Shown: positions 45,006-54,356, counted from the stretch's first letter. The stretch is DNA of 64,000 bases from BOG-994 sp049514215 (GCA_049514215.1 JBEKVI010000007.1:1-64000), one strand, 5' to 3'. Translations and numbers: made by a program. Notes: generated by a model not told the origin, from the sequence alone.

Positions 45006-46445
45006 TCAGAGATTCGGGGCCTGCAGGTGATGATGTGTCAGGGCTTGATAGGCGGCACCGGCACGAAATAACGTTGCCTCATCAAATGGCTTGCCGATCA
45101 ATTGCATTCCGATGGGTAGGCCTTCCGGGTCGAAGCCGCACGGGACCGCCAGTGCGGGCAACCCGGTGAGACTCGATACCCCGGTGAATTGCATGATTGC
45201 GGAGAGCATGTCTTCCTCCACTCCATTCTCGACTACAACGGTCATGGCACCCACTGGGGTCGCGGTAAAGGGCAGTGTCGGGCACAAGAAAAAGTCAACC
45301 CGCCTAAATGCCTCGAGAAACTCGGCCCGAAGCAATGCGCGATAGCGCTGTGCCTGCAGGTAATGGGTAGCGAGTAGCGCCTCACCTACCTCGAGTAAAA
45401 CCCGGACATCCTTGCCGTAATCTTCGGGCCGCTCCCTAAGCCAGCGTTGGTGATACGTGCTCGGTTCGGCCGATTCAATGGTGAGTTGGGCCGATATGTT
45501 GCCGTGAATATTTTCAATGTCGGTTTCCACGATCTCAGCGCCGGCGCTCTCGAAGACCTTCAGAGCCGAACGCACGGCGGCATGGACGGGGGCTTGAAGA
45601 TGGTGGAAAAAATAGCCCGGGACGACGCCAACACGCAGGCCTCTAACGCCCCTTTGCAAGCCGGATAGATAATCGCCCACGCCCACTTGCGCGCAGGCCG
45701 GGTCAAGTCGATCGTAGCCTGCGATGGTCGAGAAGATTAAGGCACAGTCTTCCACAGTGCGTGCCATGGGACCGGCTGTGTCCATACTCCAGGCAAGAGG
45801 AATAATCCCGTAATTGCTGACCCGTCCGTAGGTCGGCCGTATTCCCACGATGCCATTGATTGCCGATGGAAGCCGAATCGACCCGCCGGTATCCGTTCCA
45901 ATCGCCCCGAAGCAGCAGCGTGCGGCCACGGCCGCCCCCGAGCCCCCGCTGGACCCCGCAGGAAATCGCTCCGTGTTCCAGGGATTGCGAACGGTTCCGT
46001 AATGAGGGTTGTCGGAGGTGCCGCCCCAAGCAAACTCGTGCATATTGAGCTTACCCGTGAAGATGGCGCCCGCCCGACGAAGTCGCGTGGCGATGGTTGC
46101 ATCCTCTTTGGGAACCCAGTCTGCGAGAATCTTGCTGCCCGCCGTGGTCCGAAACCCTGCCACCGCGACGTTGTCCTTCAACCCGATCGGCACGCCGTGT
46201 AGGGGACCCAAATCGTGGCCGGCGAGAATCATCGTTTCTGCGGCGCGCGCTACCTGACGCGCGCTTTCCTCGAAGACCGTGATGTAGGCAGCCAGGCACT
46301 CATTGACGGCGGCCGTGCGCTGCAGCGTCGCCTCGACCGCCTCCACCGGAGAGACCTCGCGACATTTGATCGCTTGGGCGAGCCGGGCGAGCGGCCAGTC
46401 CAGCAGTTCGGGATAGACGGCGCCGGTCATCTTAAGCCTCGCCAT
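45006..46445 (-). CDS. AtzE-like amidase (amidase-signature family)
   Basis: This 479-residue enzyme belongs to the amidase-signature family. The catalytic triad is placed exactly as in the family: Lys90 in GLKDNVAVAG, cis-Ser165 in PAGSSGGSGAAVA, and nucleophile Ser189 in GTDTGGSIRLPS (spacings 75 and 24). It has no signal peptide. The ATG at 46445 (MARLKMTGAVYPE) overlaps the end of the AtzG-like gene by 14 bases; MTGAVYPE at 46430 is an alternative. AtzE-type amidases pair with AtzG to hydrolyse a carbamoyl-type amide, so an amide or ureido compound brought in by the adjacent transporter is the likely substrate. Confidence 0.88.
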   Translation of the reverse strand: MARLKMTGAVYPELLDWPLARLAQAIKCREVSPVEAVEATLQRTAAVNECLAAYITVFEESARQVARAAETMILAGHDLGPLHGVPIGLKDNVAVAGFRTTAGSKILADWVPKEDATIATRLRRAGAIFTGKLNMHEFAWGGTSDNPHYGTVRNPWNTERFPAGSSGGSGAAVAARCCFGAIGTDTGGSIRLPSAINGIVGIRPTYGRVSNYGIIPLAWSMDTAGPMARTVEDCALIFSTIAGYDRLDPACAQVGVGDYLSGLQRGVRGLRVGVVPGYFFHHLQAPVHAAVRSALKVFESAGAEIVETDIENIHGNISAQLTIESAEPSTYHQRWLRERPEDYGKDVRVLLEVGEALLATHYLQAQRYRALLRAEFLEAFRRVDFFLCPTLPFTATPVGAMTVVVENGVEEDMLSAIMQFTGVSSLTGLPALAVPCGFDPEGLPIGMQLIGKPFDEATLFRAGAAYQALTHHHLQAPNL

Positions 46446-46632
46446 CCGGTGGCACCTGTACGAAGACCGTGATCGGCACAATCGCCTGATACCTCGGATG
46501 ACGCATTTTTTGGCTTAGTGCATTGGCTTGCGGCAACCATTGGGAAAGCACCGTCGCGACCTCCCGCTCGCGGTCAACGCTCAACGGTAATGCCCCGGCC
46601 TCGGCTAACGTTCTGACTGCGGACTCATTCAC
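46432..46632 (-). CDS. AtzG-like small amidase partner (DUF4089-type)
   Basis: The 66-residue protein is predicted to be mostly helical (LAEAGALPLSVDREREVATV, then LSQWLPQANALSQ). Its size, helical pattern and position directly before and overlapping an AtzE-like amidase match AtzG, the small subunit that forms a transamidosome-like complex with AtzE. The C-terminal PDGEA overlaps the amidase start, so expression is coupled. It begins with GTG or ATG at 46632. Family assignment rests on context and size more than on strong motifs. Confidence 0.7.
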   Translation of the reverse strand: MNESAVRTLAEAGALPLSVDREREVATVLSQWLPQANALSQKMRHPRYQAIVPITVFVQVPPDGEA

Positions 46633-46697
46633 ATCGTGCTCCCAAGAGCTGGAGGGTTGGAGCCCACAGTCCGCGGAGCGCCAACCGAATGCCCACC

Positions 46698-47402
46698 CTA
46701 GACATGGACTCCTGTGTATTCGCTCATGATCTCGAGGTCGGTAAGGTGCTCTCGGGGAATTTCCTCCCCAAGTTGGCCACGACGGATAACCAGGACCCGC
46801 TGCGAGACCGACGCGATGAACTCAAGATTCTGCTCGACTAGGACGATCGTGATGCCCAGCCGCGCACGTAGCCTCGATAGTGTCTCGGCGATTTCCTCGA
46901 TGATCGAGGGTTGGATCCCTTCGGTCGGTTCATCGAGCAAAAGGAGCTTCGGCCGCCCCGCGATTGCGCGAGCGAGCGAGAGCAACTGCTGTTCTCCACC
47001 CGACAAGGAGCCTCCCAGCCGATCCAGCAAGGGGGCCAGTCGGGGAAAGTCCGAGAGCAGCTCATCAAGCGCTGCAGCATCGCGTCGCCCCGTTTTGACG
47101 AGACCCATGCGTAGGTTGTCGCGTGCGCTAAGGCTTGAGAAGATTTCCCGGCCCTGGGGCACATACGCCATGCCCAATCGCACCCGCGCGTGTGGCGGGA
47201 GCGAGGTGATCTCCTGGTTGTCCAGAAAAAGACCACCGCTGGTTACCTTGAGCGCTCCGATGAGGCAGCGCAAAAGTGTCGTCTTGCCCATTCCGTTGTG
47301 CCCGAGTATTCCCAGAGCCTCCCCCGTCTGGATGGCGAGTGAGATGTCGTGAAGCACCGGGATCGTCCCGTATCCAGCCGACAATGCCAAGACCTGGAGC
47401 AT
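46698..47402 (-). CDS. ABC transporter ATPase, LivF/UrtE type
   Basis: This 234-residue ATPase contains Walker A GHNGMGKTT near residue 34, the signature GGSLSGGEQQLLSLARAIAG, and Walker B LLLLDEPTEGIQP, the E-G-I-Q-P form typical of UrtE and LivF. It powers, with the LivG-like ATPase, import of the amide-type substrate by the two permeases. It starts 11 bases after the LivG-like gene ends and precedes the AtzG-like gene by 65 bases. Confidence 0.95.
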   Translation of the reverse strand: MLQVLALSAGYGTIPVLHDISLAIQTGEALGILGHNGMGKTTLLRCLIGALKVTSGGLFLDNQEITSLPPHARVRLGMAYVPQGREIFSSLSARDNLRMGLVKTGRRDAAALDELLSDFPRLAPLLDRLGGSLSGGEQQLLSLARAIAGRPKLLLLDEPTEGIQPSIIEEIAETLSRLRARLGITIVLVEQNLEFIASVSQRVLVIRRGQLGEEIPREHLTDLEIMSEYTGVHV

Positions 47403-47413
47403 CTCCGATGCAC

Positions 47414-48139
47414 CTAGTGGGGCTTTTTGCCCAGATAGATCTGACGGATTAAGGGATCGTTCATGATTGCATCGGGCTTGTCTTCCCGGATGATTTCCCC
47501 TTGATGAAACACGGTCACGGTCGTCGCGATCATGCGAATGAAGTTCATGTCGTGCTCCACCACGACAAGAGCGTGCTCGCGACTGATCTCGAGGATCAAT
47601 TCCGCCGTCCGGGCGACCTCGACGTCGCTCATTCCAGCTGCGGGCTCATCCAGGAGCAGTAGCGGCGGGTCGGCGGCAAGTACGACTCCCAGTTCCACCC
47701 ATTGGCGCTGACCATGTGCGAGAGTCCCCACTGCGGTACGGCACTCTGAAAGCATGCCAATGCGTGTGAGAGTGGACTCGGTCACCTCATTGGCCCGCGA
47801 TTTTGAGGTCACGCGACGGGCTGCGAGCCAGATGTTCTCCCAAACAGACAATGCGTTAAACAGGCTCGGAACCTGTGTCTTGATGCCAATGCCAATACGG
47901 CCGGGATCGTGGGGCCGCATGGCAGACACGTCGCGACCTCGAAAGAGGATGCGCCCCGATGTCGGCTTGACCTGGCCGGTCAGGAGTTTGAAGAACGTGC
48001 TCTTGCCTGCTCCATTGGGCCCGATGACGCAGCGCAATTCGGCCTCGGCGAGCTTGAAATTCACATCTCGCGTCGCATGAACGCCACCAAAGCGCACATT
48101 GAGGTTCTGGGTCTCGAGAAGCGGTGTAGTCCCGGTCAT
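47414..48139 (-). CDS. ABC transporter ATPase, LivG/UrtD type
   Basis: The 241-residue protein has Walker A GPNGAGKSTFFKLLTGQ near residue 38, the Q-loop segment GIGIKTQVPSLFNALSVWEN that resembles UrtD, and Walker B LLLLDEPAAGMSDVEV (the AGMSDxE form is typical of UrtD). The ATG at 48139 is 28 bases after the permease stop; an in-frame extension to 48367 would overlap the permease gene and is rejected. It forms the second ATPase of the amide/urea-like importer. Confidence 0.94.
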   Translation of the reverse strand: MTGTTPLLETQNLNVRFGGVHATRDVNFKLAEAELRCVIGPNGAGKSTFFKLLTGQVKPTSGRILFRGRDVSAMRPHDPGRIGIGIKTQVPSLFNALSVWENIWLAARRVTSKSRANEVTESTLTRIGMLSECRTAVGTLAHGQRQWVELGVVLAADPPLLLLDEPAAGMSDVEVARTAELILEISREHALVVVEHDMNFIRMIATTVTVFHQGEIIREDKPDAIMNDPLIRQIYLGKKPH

Positions 48140-48167
48140 GTGCTGCGAACCGCAATGAGGTATCGAA

Positions 48168-49256
48168 TCATCCCTTGGGCTCACCGATCGGGGCGCCCGC
48201 CGACGGAATCGCGCAGGCTTCGCGGGTCTTGGATCGTGCGAAGCGCCGAAAAAGCCAAACTCCCAGGGCTCCGCCGCCCGGGACAAGACCGCGTGGCACG
48301 AGCAGGACGAACACAACCAAGATGCAACCAAGAACCAGATTGGGGTTAAAGGTCTGTTGGGTACCAATCTGCGTGGTCAGCCACTGGATCAGCGCACAAC
48401 CGACGACGGGGCCGACGAGGGTTCCCAGGCCACCGACGATGACCCAGACGATGATTTGTGCCGACTGGCCCAGTCCGAACACTGTCGGACTGGTGAAGGC
48501 TCCCCAATTGGCAAACAGGCAGCCCGCAAGTCCGGCAATCGCACCCCCAAGAGTAAATGCCAACAGCTTGTATGCCCGGGCGTCGTATCCGAGAAGAAGA
48601 GCCCGTTGCTCGTTTTCCTTGATTGCGACAAGGACGTGCCCCAGTCGCGAGGCAATCAGGATACGTAGGCCGAGGTAGACGAACAGAAGCACACCAAGCG
48701 ATAGCTCGAACACGCCGCGGGGGGTGATGGTGTCGTCGATGTCTCCCGGCCAGTTCAACGGGGGGATCGCCGGGATCCCGTTGAACCCGCCAAGCGGAGC
48801 GTGCCCGATTCGCCACTCTGGACCGGCGGTCGAATTCACCAGGTTAAACAGGATCAGCGTGACGGTCAGGGTAATGACGCCCATGTACACGTCCGAGAGA
48901 CGACCGTAGAAAATAACGTAGCCGATGAGTGCCGCAAAAGCCGCCGGAACGAGGATCGACAGAACCACCGGACCCGTACTGTCTCCCAGGTTCACGACCG
49001 CGATGGCATAGGTATAAGCGCCGAGTCCGAAGAAGGCGGTTTGTCCGAAGCACAGAATGCCCGCGAAGCCCCAAATGAAGCCTAGGCTGACGGCGAGTAT
49101 CGACATGACGATATAGATCGTGACCTGAATAAGCGCAAAGTCGTCGAGGATCACCGGGAGAACGAAGAGCAATGCGATGCCAATCGCGAACACGAGCGCG
49201 GCGCTTCGCCAGGAGTCGACGAAAGACGCGAGCCCGGTGGGCGAGGGTCGCTTCAT
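48168..49256 (-). CDS. ABC transporter permease, LivM/UrtC type
   Basis: This 362-residue inner-membrane permease has about ten hydrophobic helices and the LivM features SLGFIWGFAGILCFGQTAFFGLGAY, read here as SLGFIWGF then GQTAFFGLGAYTY, and the cytoplasmic EAA-like loop VAIKENEQRALLLGYDARAY. It overlaps the upstream permease stop by 4 bases, so the two permeases are translationally coupled. It pairs with the LivH-like permease in the importer. Confidence 0.94.
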   Translation of the reverse strand: MKRPSPTGLASFVDSWRSAALVFAIGIALLFVLPVILDDFALIQVTIYIVMSILAVSLGFIWGFAGILCFGQTAFFGLGAYTYAIAVVNLGDSTGPVVLSILVPAAFAALIGYVIFYGRLSDVYMGVITLTVTLILFNLVNSTAGPEWRIGHAPLGGFNGIPAIPPLNWPGDIDDTITPRGVFELSLGVLLFVYLGLRILIASRLGHVLVAIKENEQRALLLGYDARAYKLLAFTLGGAIAGLAGCLFANWGAFTSPTVFGLGQSAQIIVWVIVGGLGTLVGPVVGCALIQWLTTQIGTQQTFNPNLVLGCILVVFVLLVPRGLVPGGGALGVWLFRRFARSKTREACAIPSAGAPIGEPKG

Positions 49257-50119
49257 AGTGAGCCCTTGAAGAATCGGCCACTGATTCCTTGCGGTAGCAA
49301 ACGGAGCATCACGATCGCCGCAGCGAGCATTGCCACTTCGCCAAAAACAGGCGTGCTAACAAAGGCGGCCAACTGGTTGATCGCCCCAAAGAAGCAGGAA
49401 GCGCTCACGAGTCCCACCAGGATCGCTGGTCCGCCTCCGATCACCGTAATGAAGGCCTTTGCGATGAACGCTGCGCCCATGGTGGGGACGACCCCAGTCA
49501 GCGGCGTCAAGAGTCCTCCCGCCAACCCGGACAGGGCGGCGCCGATAGCAAACGTCACGCTATAGACGCGGCTTGGGCTGATCCCGAGCGCGTCGGCCAT
49601 GGCCGGGTTTTGCATGGTGCCGCGCGCGATCAGGCCGAGTTCGGTGCGCAACAGGACCCAGCGCAAGACCCAAGCAAGCACCACAGCCGCCCCGATAATC
49701 ACCAGCGTGTAGACGCTCACCGAGTAGCCGCCGATGCGAAAACTCCCCAACGGGGTTGAAACCCCTGCGGTCGTGTTACCGACGACGGAGGTGACAATAC
49801 CTACGAGGAACAGCGACAAGCCCCACGTCGCGAGCATGGTATCGACCATCCGTCCATAGAGCCGGCGAATGATGAGGCGCTCGAGGACGATACCGACGAC
49901 CCCTACGGCGGCGGGCGCAACGATGAGCATCGCGATCCATAGATTGATGCCGAGTTTCACCGCGCCCAAGGTAGCGTACCCCCCCAGCATGAGGAATTCC
50001 CCGTGAGCCAGGTTGATCACCTTCATCATCCCAAAAATGACTGCGAGTCCGGCCGAGATGATGACCAGACTCGCCACCCCGTAGAGCACCTGGATGACGA
50101 CGACGGCGGCGAGGTCCAC
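49253..50119 (-). CDS. ABC transporter permease, LivH/UrtB type
   Basis: The 288-residue permease has eight or so helices. The N-terminal SAGLAVIFGMMKVINLAHGE is the LivH/UrtB hallmark, and the loop RGTMQNPAMADALGISPSRV is the ATPase-contact loop. The Q-N-P-A-M-A form of that loop is typical of UrtB-like amide/urea permeases. It lies 12 bases after the binding-protein gene. Confidence 0.95.
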   Translation of the reverse strand: MDLAAVVVIQVLYGVASLVIISAGLAVIFGMMKVINLAHGEFLMLGGYATLGAVKLGINLWIAMLIVAPAAVGVVGIVLERLIIRRLYGRMVDTMLATWGLSLFLVGIVTSVVGNTTAGVSTPLGSFRIGGYSVSVYTLVIIGAAVVLAWVLRWVLLRTELGLIARGTMQNPAMADALGISPSRVYSVTFAIGAALSGLAGGLLTPLTGVVPTMGAAFIAKAFITVIGGGPAILVGLVSASCFFGAINQLAAFVSTPVFGEVAMLAAAIVMLRLLPQGISGRFFKGSL

Positions 50120-50131
50120 CAGGTGCCCCGA

Positions 50132-51361
50132 CTAGGCCTTGATGATGTACTGCTGGTTATCGCGTGGGTTCTTCTTCAAATCGCACACCGCGCTCGTGTC
50201 TGCTGGCGGCTGTTGGGCGAAGGTCTCTAAGATGTTGAACTTCTTGTCTTTGACTTCGGCAATACTCACGTTGAGCACGCAGTGGTGCGTCGCGGGATCG
50301 AGCGAAACCTTGCCGCTGGGCGCGTCGATCGATACGCCCGTCTCAAGCGCGGGGATGACCTTCAGGACTTCGATGGAAGAAGCTTTCTTCACCCCCTCAG
50401 ACCAGAGTTTGAAGCCCTGATAGGTCCCCATTGCGAGTTCCGTCACATTGGGATAGTCCGCCCCGAATCGCTTATGGAAGCGATCGAGGAAGGCCTTGTT
50501 TGCAGGCGTAGCCAAGCTTTCGAAATAGTTATAGGCGAGAAGGAAGCCGTTAGCCTCGTCGGCAGAGAGCACGATCTGTTCATTTCCCACACCGAAAGTG
50601 GTCGAGGCCAAGGGAATCTTCTTGTTCAGTCCCGCGGCGGCCCATTGGCGGTAAAAGGAGATGTGGGCGCCGCCGACCAGGGCGGACCACACCATGTCCG
50701 GTTTAGCCGCCTCGATTTTCGAGATGGTGGGACCGAACGCTGTCACATCGAGCGGGAAAAATTCGATCGCGACGGTGGAGCCGCCGTTATCTTGCGCGAA
50801 CTTTTTGACCCACTGTGACGTGATCTGTCCGTAGTTGTAGTCGGCCGCGATGACGTAAATCTTCTTGCCCCACTTTTTCATCGCATACGGGACGAGTTTA
50901 CCGACCGTTTGGGCGGGCGTGACCCCGGTGCAAAAGATATCGCGATCGCAGACTCCCCCTTCGTATTGCGTGTTGTAGAAATACAGGGTCTTGCTGCGAT
51001 CGAGGACCGGCCGGATCACCTCACGCGAAGCGGAAGTAATGCCGCCCATCACAACCGCAACTTTGTCTTTGAGTGCTGCCTGCTGCGCAAATTGTGCGTA
51101 GAGCTGCATGTTCGACTGGGGATCGTAGCTGATCACCTTCAGTTGCTTCCCCAGCAGGCCCCCTGCGGCGTTTTGCTCTTCCACGGCGAGTGTGAGCGCA
51201 TCGAGCATGGGTTTTCCGTAGATATCGAGACCTCCGGAGAGATCGTGGATACTGCCTACGGCTATTTCGTCGGCAGCCATCGCTGCGGTGGGTAAGAGTG
51301 TGGTGGCCACCCCCGATGCCGCTGCGAGGCCGGAAAATTGGATGAATTGACGACGATCCAT
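50132..51361 (-). CDS. Tat-exported amide/urea-type substrate-binding protein
   Basis: The 409-residue precursor begins MDRRQFIQFSGLAAASGVAT, a twin-arginine signal ending near AMAADE. The mature part is a type I periplasmic binding fold of the UrtA/FmdD kind (IAVGSIHDLSGGLDIYGKPM, NTQYEGGVCDRDIFCTG, TYQGFKLWSEGVKKA). This subgroup binds urea and short amides; the bound ligand here is unknown. The ATG at 51361 has AGGGGAA upstream; the longer frame to 51637 would overlap the amidase. It feeds the LivHMGF-type importer encoded immediately downstream. Confidence 0.92.
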   Translation of the reverse strand: MDRRQFIQFSGLAAASGVATTLLPTAAMAADEIAVGSIHDLSGGLDIYGKPMLDALTLAVEEQNAAGGLLGKQLKVISYDPQSNMQLYAQFAQQAALKDKVAVVMGGITSASREVIRPVLDRSKTLYFYNTQYEGGVCDRDIFCTGVTPAQTVGKLVPYAMKKWGKKIYVIAADYNYGQITSQWVKKFAQDNGGSTVAIEFFPLDVTAFGPTISKIEAAKPDMVWSALVGGAHISFYRQWAAAGLNKKIPLASTTFGVGNEQIVLSADEANGFLLAYNYFESLATPANKAFLDRFHKRFGADYPNVTELAMGTYQGFKLWSEGVKKASSIEVLKVIPALETGVSIDAPSGKVSLDPATHHCVLNVSIAEVKDKKFNILETFAQQPPADTSAVCDLKKNPRDNQQYIIKA

Positions 51362-51440
51362 AGCGATTCCCCTGGTTTTGTGTTCGAAAATGTCGAGCAA
51401 ACTGCGCAGGCCGTATGGACGGCTTGGCGTAGCGTTGGAC

Positions 51441-52958
51441 TTAGAACTCTTTCCAGTCGCCGGACTGTTCGAAGTCGTAAGCCGCGCGGTAGATCGTGCC
51501 CTCGCCGTAATCCTTGGCAACGAGCATGAGACCGACGGGCAGCCCGTCCACCAATCCACACGGTAAAGACATGGCAGGGTGGCCCGTAATGTCCATGGGG
51601 CACGTGTTGGGGAGCATCTCGAAGGCGCGCTGAACAATTTCCTCGACTGAGGCCCCAGGACCGGGCAGCGGTGTTGCTGTCATGGGCAGCGTGGGCATGA
51701 GCAAGAGGTCAAAGTCGTTGAGGCTCGCTTCGTAAGTTTCCTTCAGCTGCCGAGTGAGATTTTGTGCCTTGCCGTAGTAATGGCCGCCGTACTGCTGGAT
51801 GAAGTACTCGCCCAGAACCATGGTGATCTTCAGGGTTTCGGACAATTCGTCGGCACGCTTTCGCCAACCGGAGTGGAAATCGATCAAAGCAGTGTCGTAA
51901 AGACCCTTGTAGTTAAAGCCGTAGCCGTTGTCCTTCATCATCTGTTGTGTTGCGCCCTCGGCCGCGACCGGTAACCAGATCGCCGGCCCGACACGGTGCA
52001 TGGGGATAGACACCTCGGTGACCGTGGCTCCGAGTTTGCGAAACCGGTCGGCCGCACCGCGAACCTTGGCGTCGACTTCCGGCATCGATTGCGGCCAGCC
52101 AAAACCCTCTGCGACAACGCCAATCTTTAAGCCCTTCACGCCGCCTTTCATGAGCTCGGAGTACGGTTGGGATCCCTTGCCCGCATGCTGGCGAGGATCG
52201 AGGCCATCGGGCCCGGCGAGGATCTCGAGCATGAGGGCGTTGTCTGCCACGGTTGCGGTCATGGGTCCGGTGTGGTCGATGGTCAACTCGATCGGCATGA
52301 CACCGGTATACGGGACGAGACCATGCGTCGGCTTCATCCCATAGATCCCGCAATAGGAGGACGGCATACGGATCGACCCTCCCTGGTCACCGCCTATGGC
52401 GAGATCCACTTCTCCGGCAGCAACCAAGGCCGCACTGCCGGAGGACGACCCGCCGGCTGAGTAGCCGTGGCGACGGGGATTGTGGACCGGCCCCGTGGAA
52501 CTCGTGTGCGAGCCCCCCGAGAAGCAGAACAACTCGCAGACCGATTTGCCGACAATGGTTGCGCCCGCATCGAGCAGTCGGGTCACGATCGTGGCGTCGA
52601 TCTTGGGCACAAAACCTTCCAGCGTTGGGGAGCCATTCATCATCGGAACGCCGGCCACGCAGACGTTGTCCTTGATGACGACGGTCTTGCCGGCGAGCTT
52701 TCCTTGCGGTGCTCCGCGTATCGTCGACTTCGCATACCAGGCGCCGTAACGGTTCTCTTCTCCTTTCGGGAAATAGGACTGTCCGCGCGGATATTTCACT
52801 GCCGGCAGGTAGTCCGGCATTGCATCTACGGCATCGTAGGCGTCGAAATTGGGCTGTAGAAGCTGCCGATACGTCTCGGCTTTCTTCTCGTCAAGGTGGA
52901 TACCGAGACTTTGCGCGACCGCCTGGATCTGACTCGAAGTAGGACGCCTGATCGACAT
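51441..52958 (-). CDS. Amidase (amidase-signature family)
   Basis: This 505-residue amidase carries the complete triad: Lys96 in VVIKDNVCVAG, cis-Ser171 in SAGGSSSGSAALV and nucleophile Ser195 in GGDQGGSIRMPSSY, with family spacings of 75 and 24. The helical N-terminus (residues 1-50) and PTHGLVPYTGVMPIELTID resemble the broad-spectrum amidases that often accompany nitrile hydratase, but no nitrile hydratase is present. The ATG at 52958 (MSIRRPTSS) has GGAG nine bases upstream; the ATG at 52970 is an alternative. It is preceded by a long inverted repeat that contains MarR-site-like sequence. Confidence 0.93.
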   Translation of the reverse strand: MSIRRPTSSQIQAVAQSLGIHLDEKKAETYRQLLQPNFDAYDAVDAMPDYLPAVKYPRGQSYFPKGEENRYGAWYAKSTIRGAPQGKLAGKTVVIKDNVCVAGVPMMNGSPTLEGFVPKIDATIVTRLLDAGATIVGKSVCELFCFSGGSHTSSTGPVHNPRRHGYSAGGSSSGSAALVAAGEVDLAIGGDQGGSIRMPSSYCGIYGMKPTHGLVPYTGVMPIELTIDHTGPMTATVADNALMLEILAGPDGLDPRQHAGKGSQPYSELMKGGVKGLKIGVVAEGFGWPQSMPEVDAKVRGAADRFRKLGATVTEVSIPMHRVGPAIWLPVAAEGATQQMMKDNGYGFNYKGLYDTALIDFHSGWRKRADELSETLKITMVLGEYFIQQYGGHYYGKAQNLTRQLKETYEASLNDFDLLLMPTLPMTATPLPGPGASVEEIVQRAFEMLPNTCPMDITGHPAMSLPCGLVDGLPVGLMLVAKDYGEGTIYRAAYDFEQSGDWKEF

Positions 52959-53069
52959 CGCCTGCTCCATGGCCGAAAGAAGGCCTCGCGCAGGCCACCG
53001 TTCAGTGTCGACTTTGCGCGGGACACGTCAGCGTCGGAAGCGCCGGGTGCAGAAGCATTGTGGCGGCCG

Positions 53070-53110
53070 ATATTTTCCAAGTCAAGTATTTTATTTGCCT
53101 TGGAAAATAT
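53070..53110. promoter_or_regulatory. 12-bp-arm inverted repeat before the amidase gene (MarR-site-like)
   Basis: ATATTTTCCAAG at 53070-53081 and its exact reverse complement CTTGGAAAATAT at 53099-53110 are separated by 17 bases. The right arm with flank, TTTGCCTTGGAAAATAT, matches the element at 54357-54374 (TTGCC(A/T)TGGAAAATA). There is no T-run beyond either arm, so it reads as an operator pair and not as a terminator. Confidence 0.6.
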
Positions 53111-53130
53111 TCTCTTGAAAAGTCCTCGAT

Positions 53131-54291
53131 CTAAAGTCGGCTGAGTACGCGAAATACGTGGCCATCAGCGACGGCGATATAGATGGGCGCGAGGTTGATA
53201 CCTTCGCTTGCATAGACCCCGTCCCGAGCGCTTCGAAAAGACATCGGCTCCCGCCCAACGTTGGACCATTGCTCGCGTGCGATGAGGCCGTATTCAAAGA
53301 GTGAGGCGAGGAAATGCACTCCCTCATAGGTCGACTGTCCGAGTGAGTTGAGAGTTGGCGCCCGCTCACCGAAGTGTGTGTGGTATCGCTCTTTAAACGA
53401 GAGATTGGCGTCGGTTGCCAATGCGGCGAAGTAACTTGACGCGACGTAGAGTCGATCGGTGTTTCCCGCACCGATCGCGAGCAACTCATTTTCCTCGATG
53501 GCGCAGGACAATCGGAGCGTGGTCCTAGCCAAGCCCATCTCACCGAACGCCCGGTTAAACGCGATCGCGTCCTCCCCGACCAGCGAGAGCAATACGGCGT
53601 CGGCTCGCTCATTGCGCAGGCGTTCGAGGTGCTCCGCGTAGTCGGTCGTATGGAGAGGGACATACGCCTCGCTGACTATCTGTCCTCCGCATTGAGCAAT
53701 ATAGTCGCGCGCGAGCCGATTCGAGACACGTGGCCAGACATAGTCGTTTCCGAGGAGCGCCCAGCGGCGCGGCCGCTCGTGCGCTTCCAGCCACCGGATT
53801 GCCGGGCTGAGCTGTCGGGCCGGCGTTTCCCCAATTGCAAATACGCCCGGCGTGCGCTCTCCACCCTCATAGAGAGGCGTGTAGACGAACGGGATCTGAC
53901 CTCCGATGACCGACAAGATGCGTTGGCGTACGTGACTTGTGTGCATCCCGATGAGGGCATCGACTGCACCGCTGTCGACGAGGTCAGTCAGAATCGTTTC
54001 CAGGAAGGCCGCATCGTCATCGGCGTCTACCGTCACGAGCCGGCAGAGGCGCCCTGCGATACCCGAAGCGCGATTTAACTCCGCAGTTGCAAGTTTCGCG
54101 CACGCCAAGGCGGACGGACCCCAGATTCCGGTTAAGCCTCCCAGGGGAACACACAGCGCGATGCGCACCTCGTCTTGCCCATCGTTCATCGGCCGCTCGG
54201 TCGGTGGCTGGCCAAATCGGGTCGGACGCGCGTAACGCTTCCCCGAAGGCGCGAACCGCGTGCCCGATTCGCCGTACTGACGTGAATCCAT
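53131..54291 (-). CDS. AmiC/UrtA-like ligand-binding protein without signal peptide
   Basis: The 386-residue protein has the type I periplasmic-binding fold of the AmiC/UrtA group: VRIALCVPLGGLTGIWGPSA, ELNRASGIAGRLCRLV, FVYTPLYEGGERTPGVFAIG, LGNDYVWPRVSNRLARDYI, and QSTYEGVHFLASLFEYG. The N-terminal 34 residues are polar, with no hydrophobic signal. The ATG at 54291 has AGGAGA five bases upstream and is preferred to 54189. AmiC of Pseudomonas is a cytoplasmic amide sensor, so this is probably a sensor or regulator and not the transporter's binding protein. It lies between pncA and the amidase on the same strand. Confidence 0.85.
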   Translation of the reverse strand: MDSRQYGESGTRFAPSGKRYARPTRFGQPPTERPMNDGQDEVRIALCVPLGGLTGIWGPSALACAKLATAELNRASGIAGRLCRLVTVDADDDAAFLETILTDLVDSGAVDALIGMHTSHVRQRILSVIGGQIPFVYTPLYEGGERTPGVFAIGETPARQLSPAIRWLEAHERPRRWALLGNDYVWPRVSNRLARDYIAQCGGQIVSEAYVPLHTTDYAEHLERLRNERADAVLLSLVGEDAIAFNRAFGEMGLARTTLRLSCAIEENELLAIGAGNTDRLYVASSYFAALATDANLSFKERYHTHFGERAPTLNSLGQSTYEGVHFLASLFEYGLIAREQWSNVGREPMSFRSARDGVYASEGINLAPIYIAVADGHVFRVLSRL

Positions 54292-54356
54292 GCGTTCTCC
54301 TGGCCGTGCACCAAGTCGGGATGCTACGTTCGCGGCTGGTGCTGCTTAGCACCATT

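Noticed and set aside
53070..53110. Inverted repeat as terminator of the AmiC-like gene
   Set aside because: The 17-base loop is long, no T-run follows on the transcribed strand, and one arm matches other promoter-proximal sites, so an operator role fits better.
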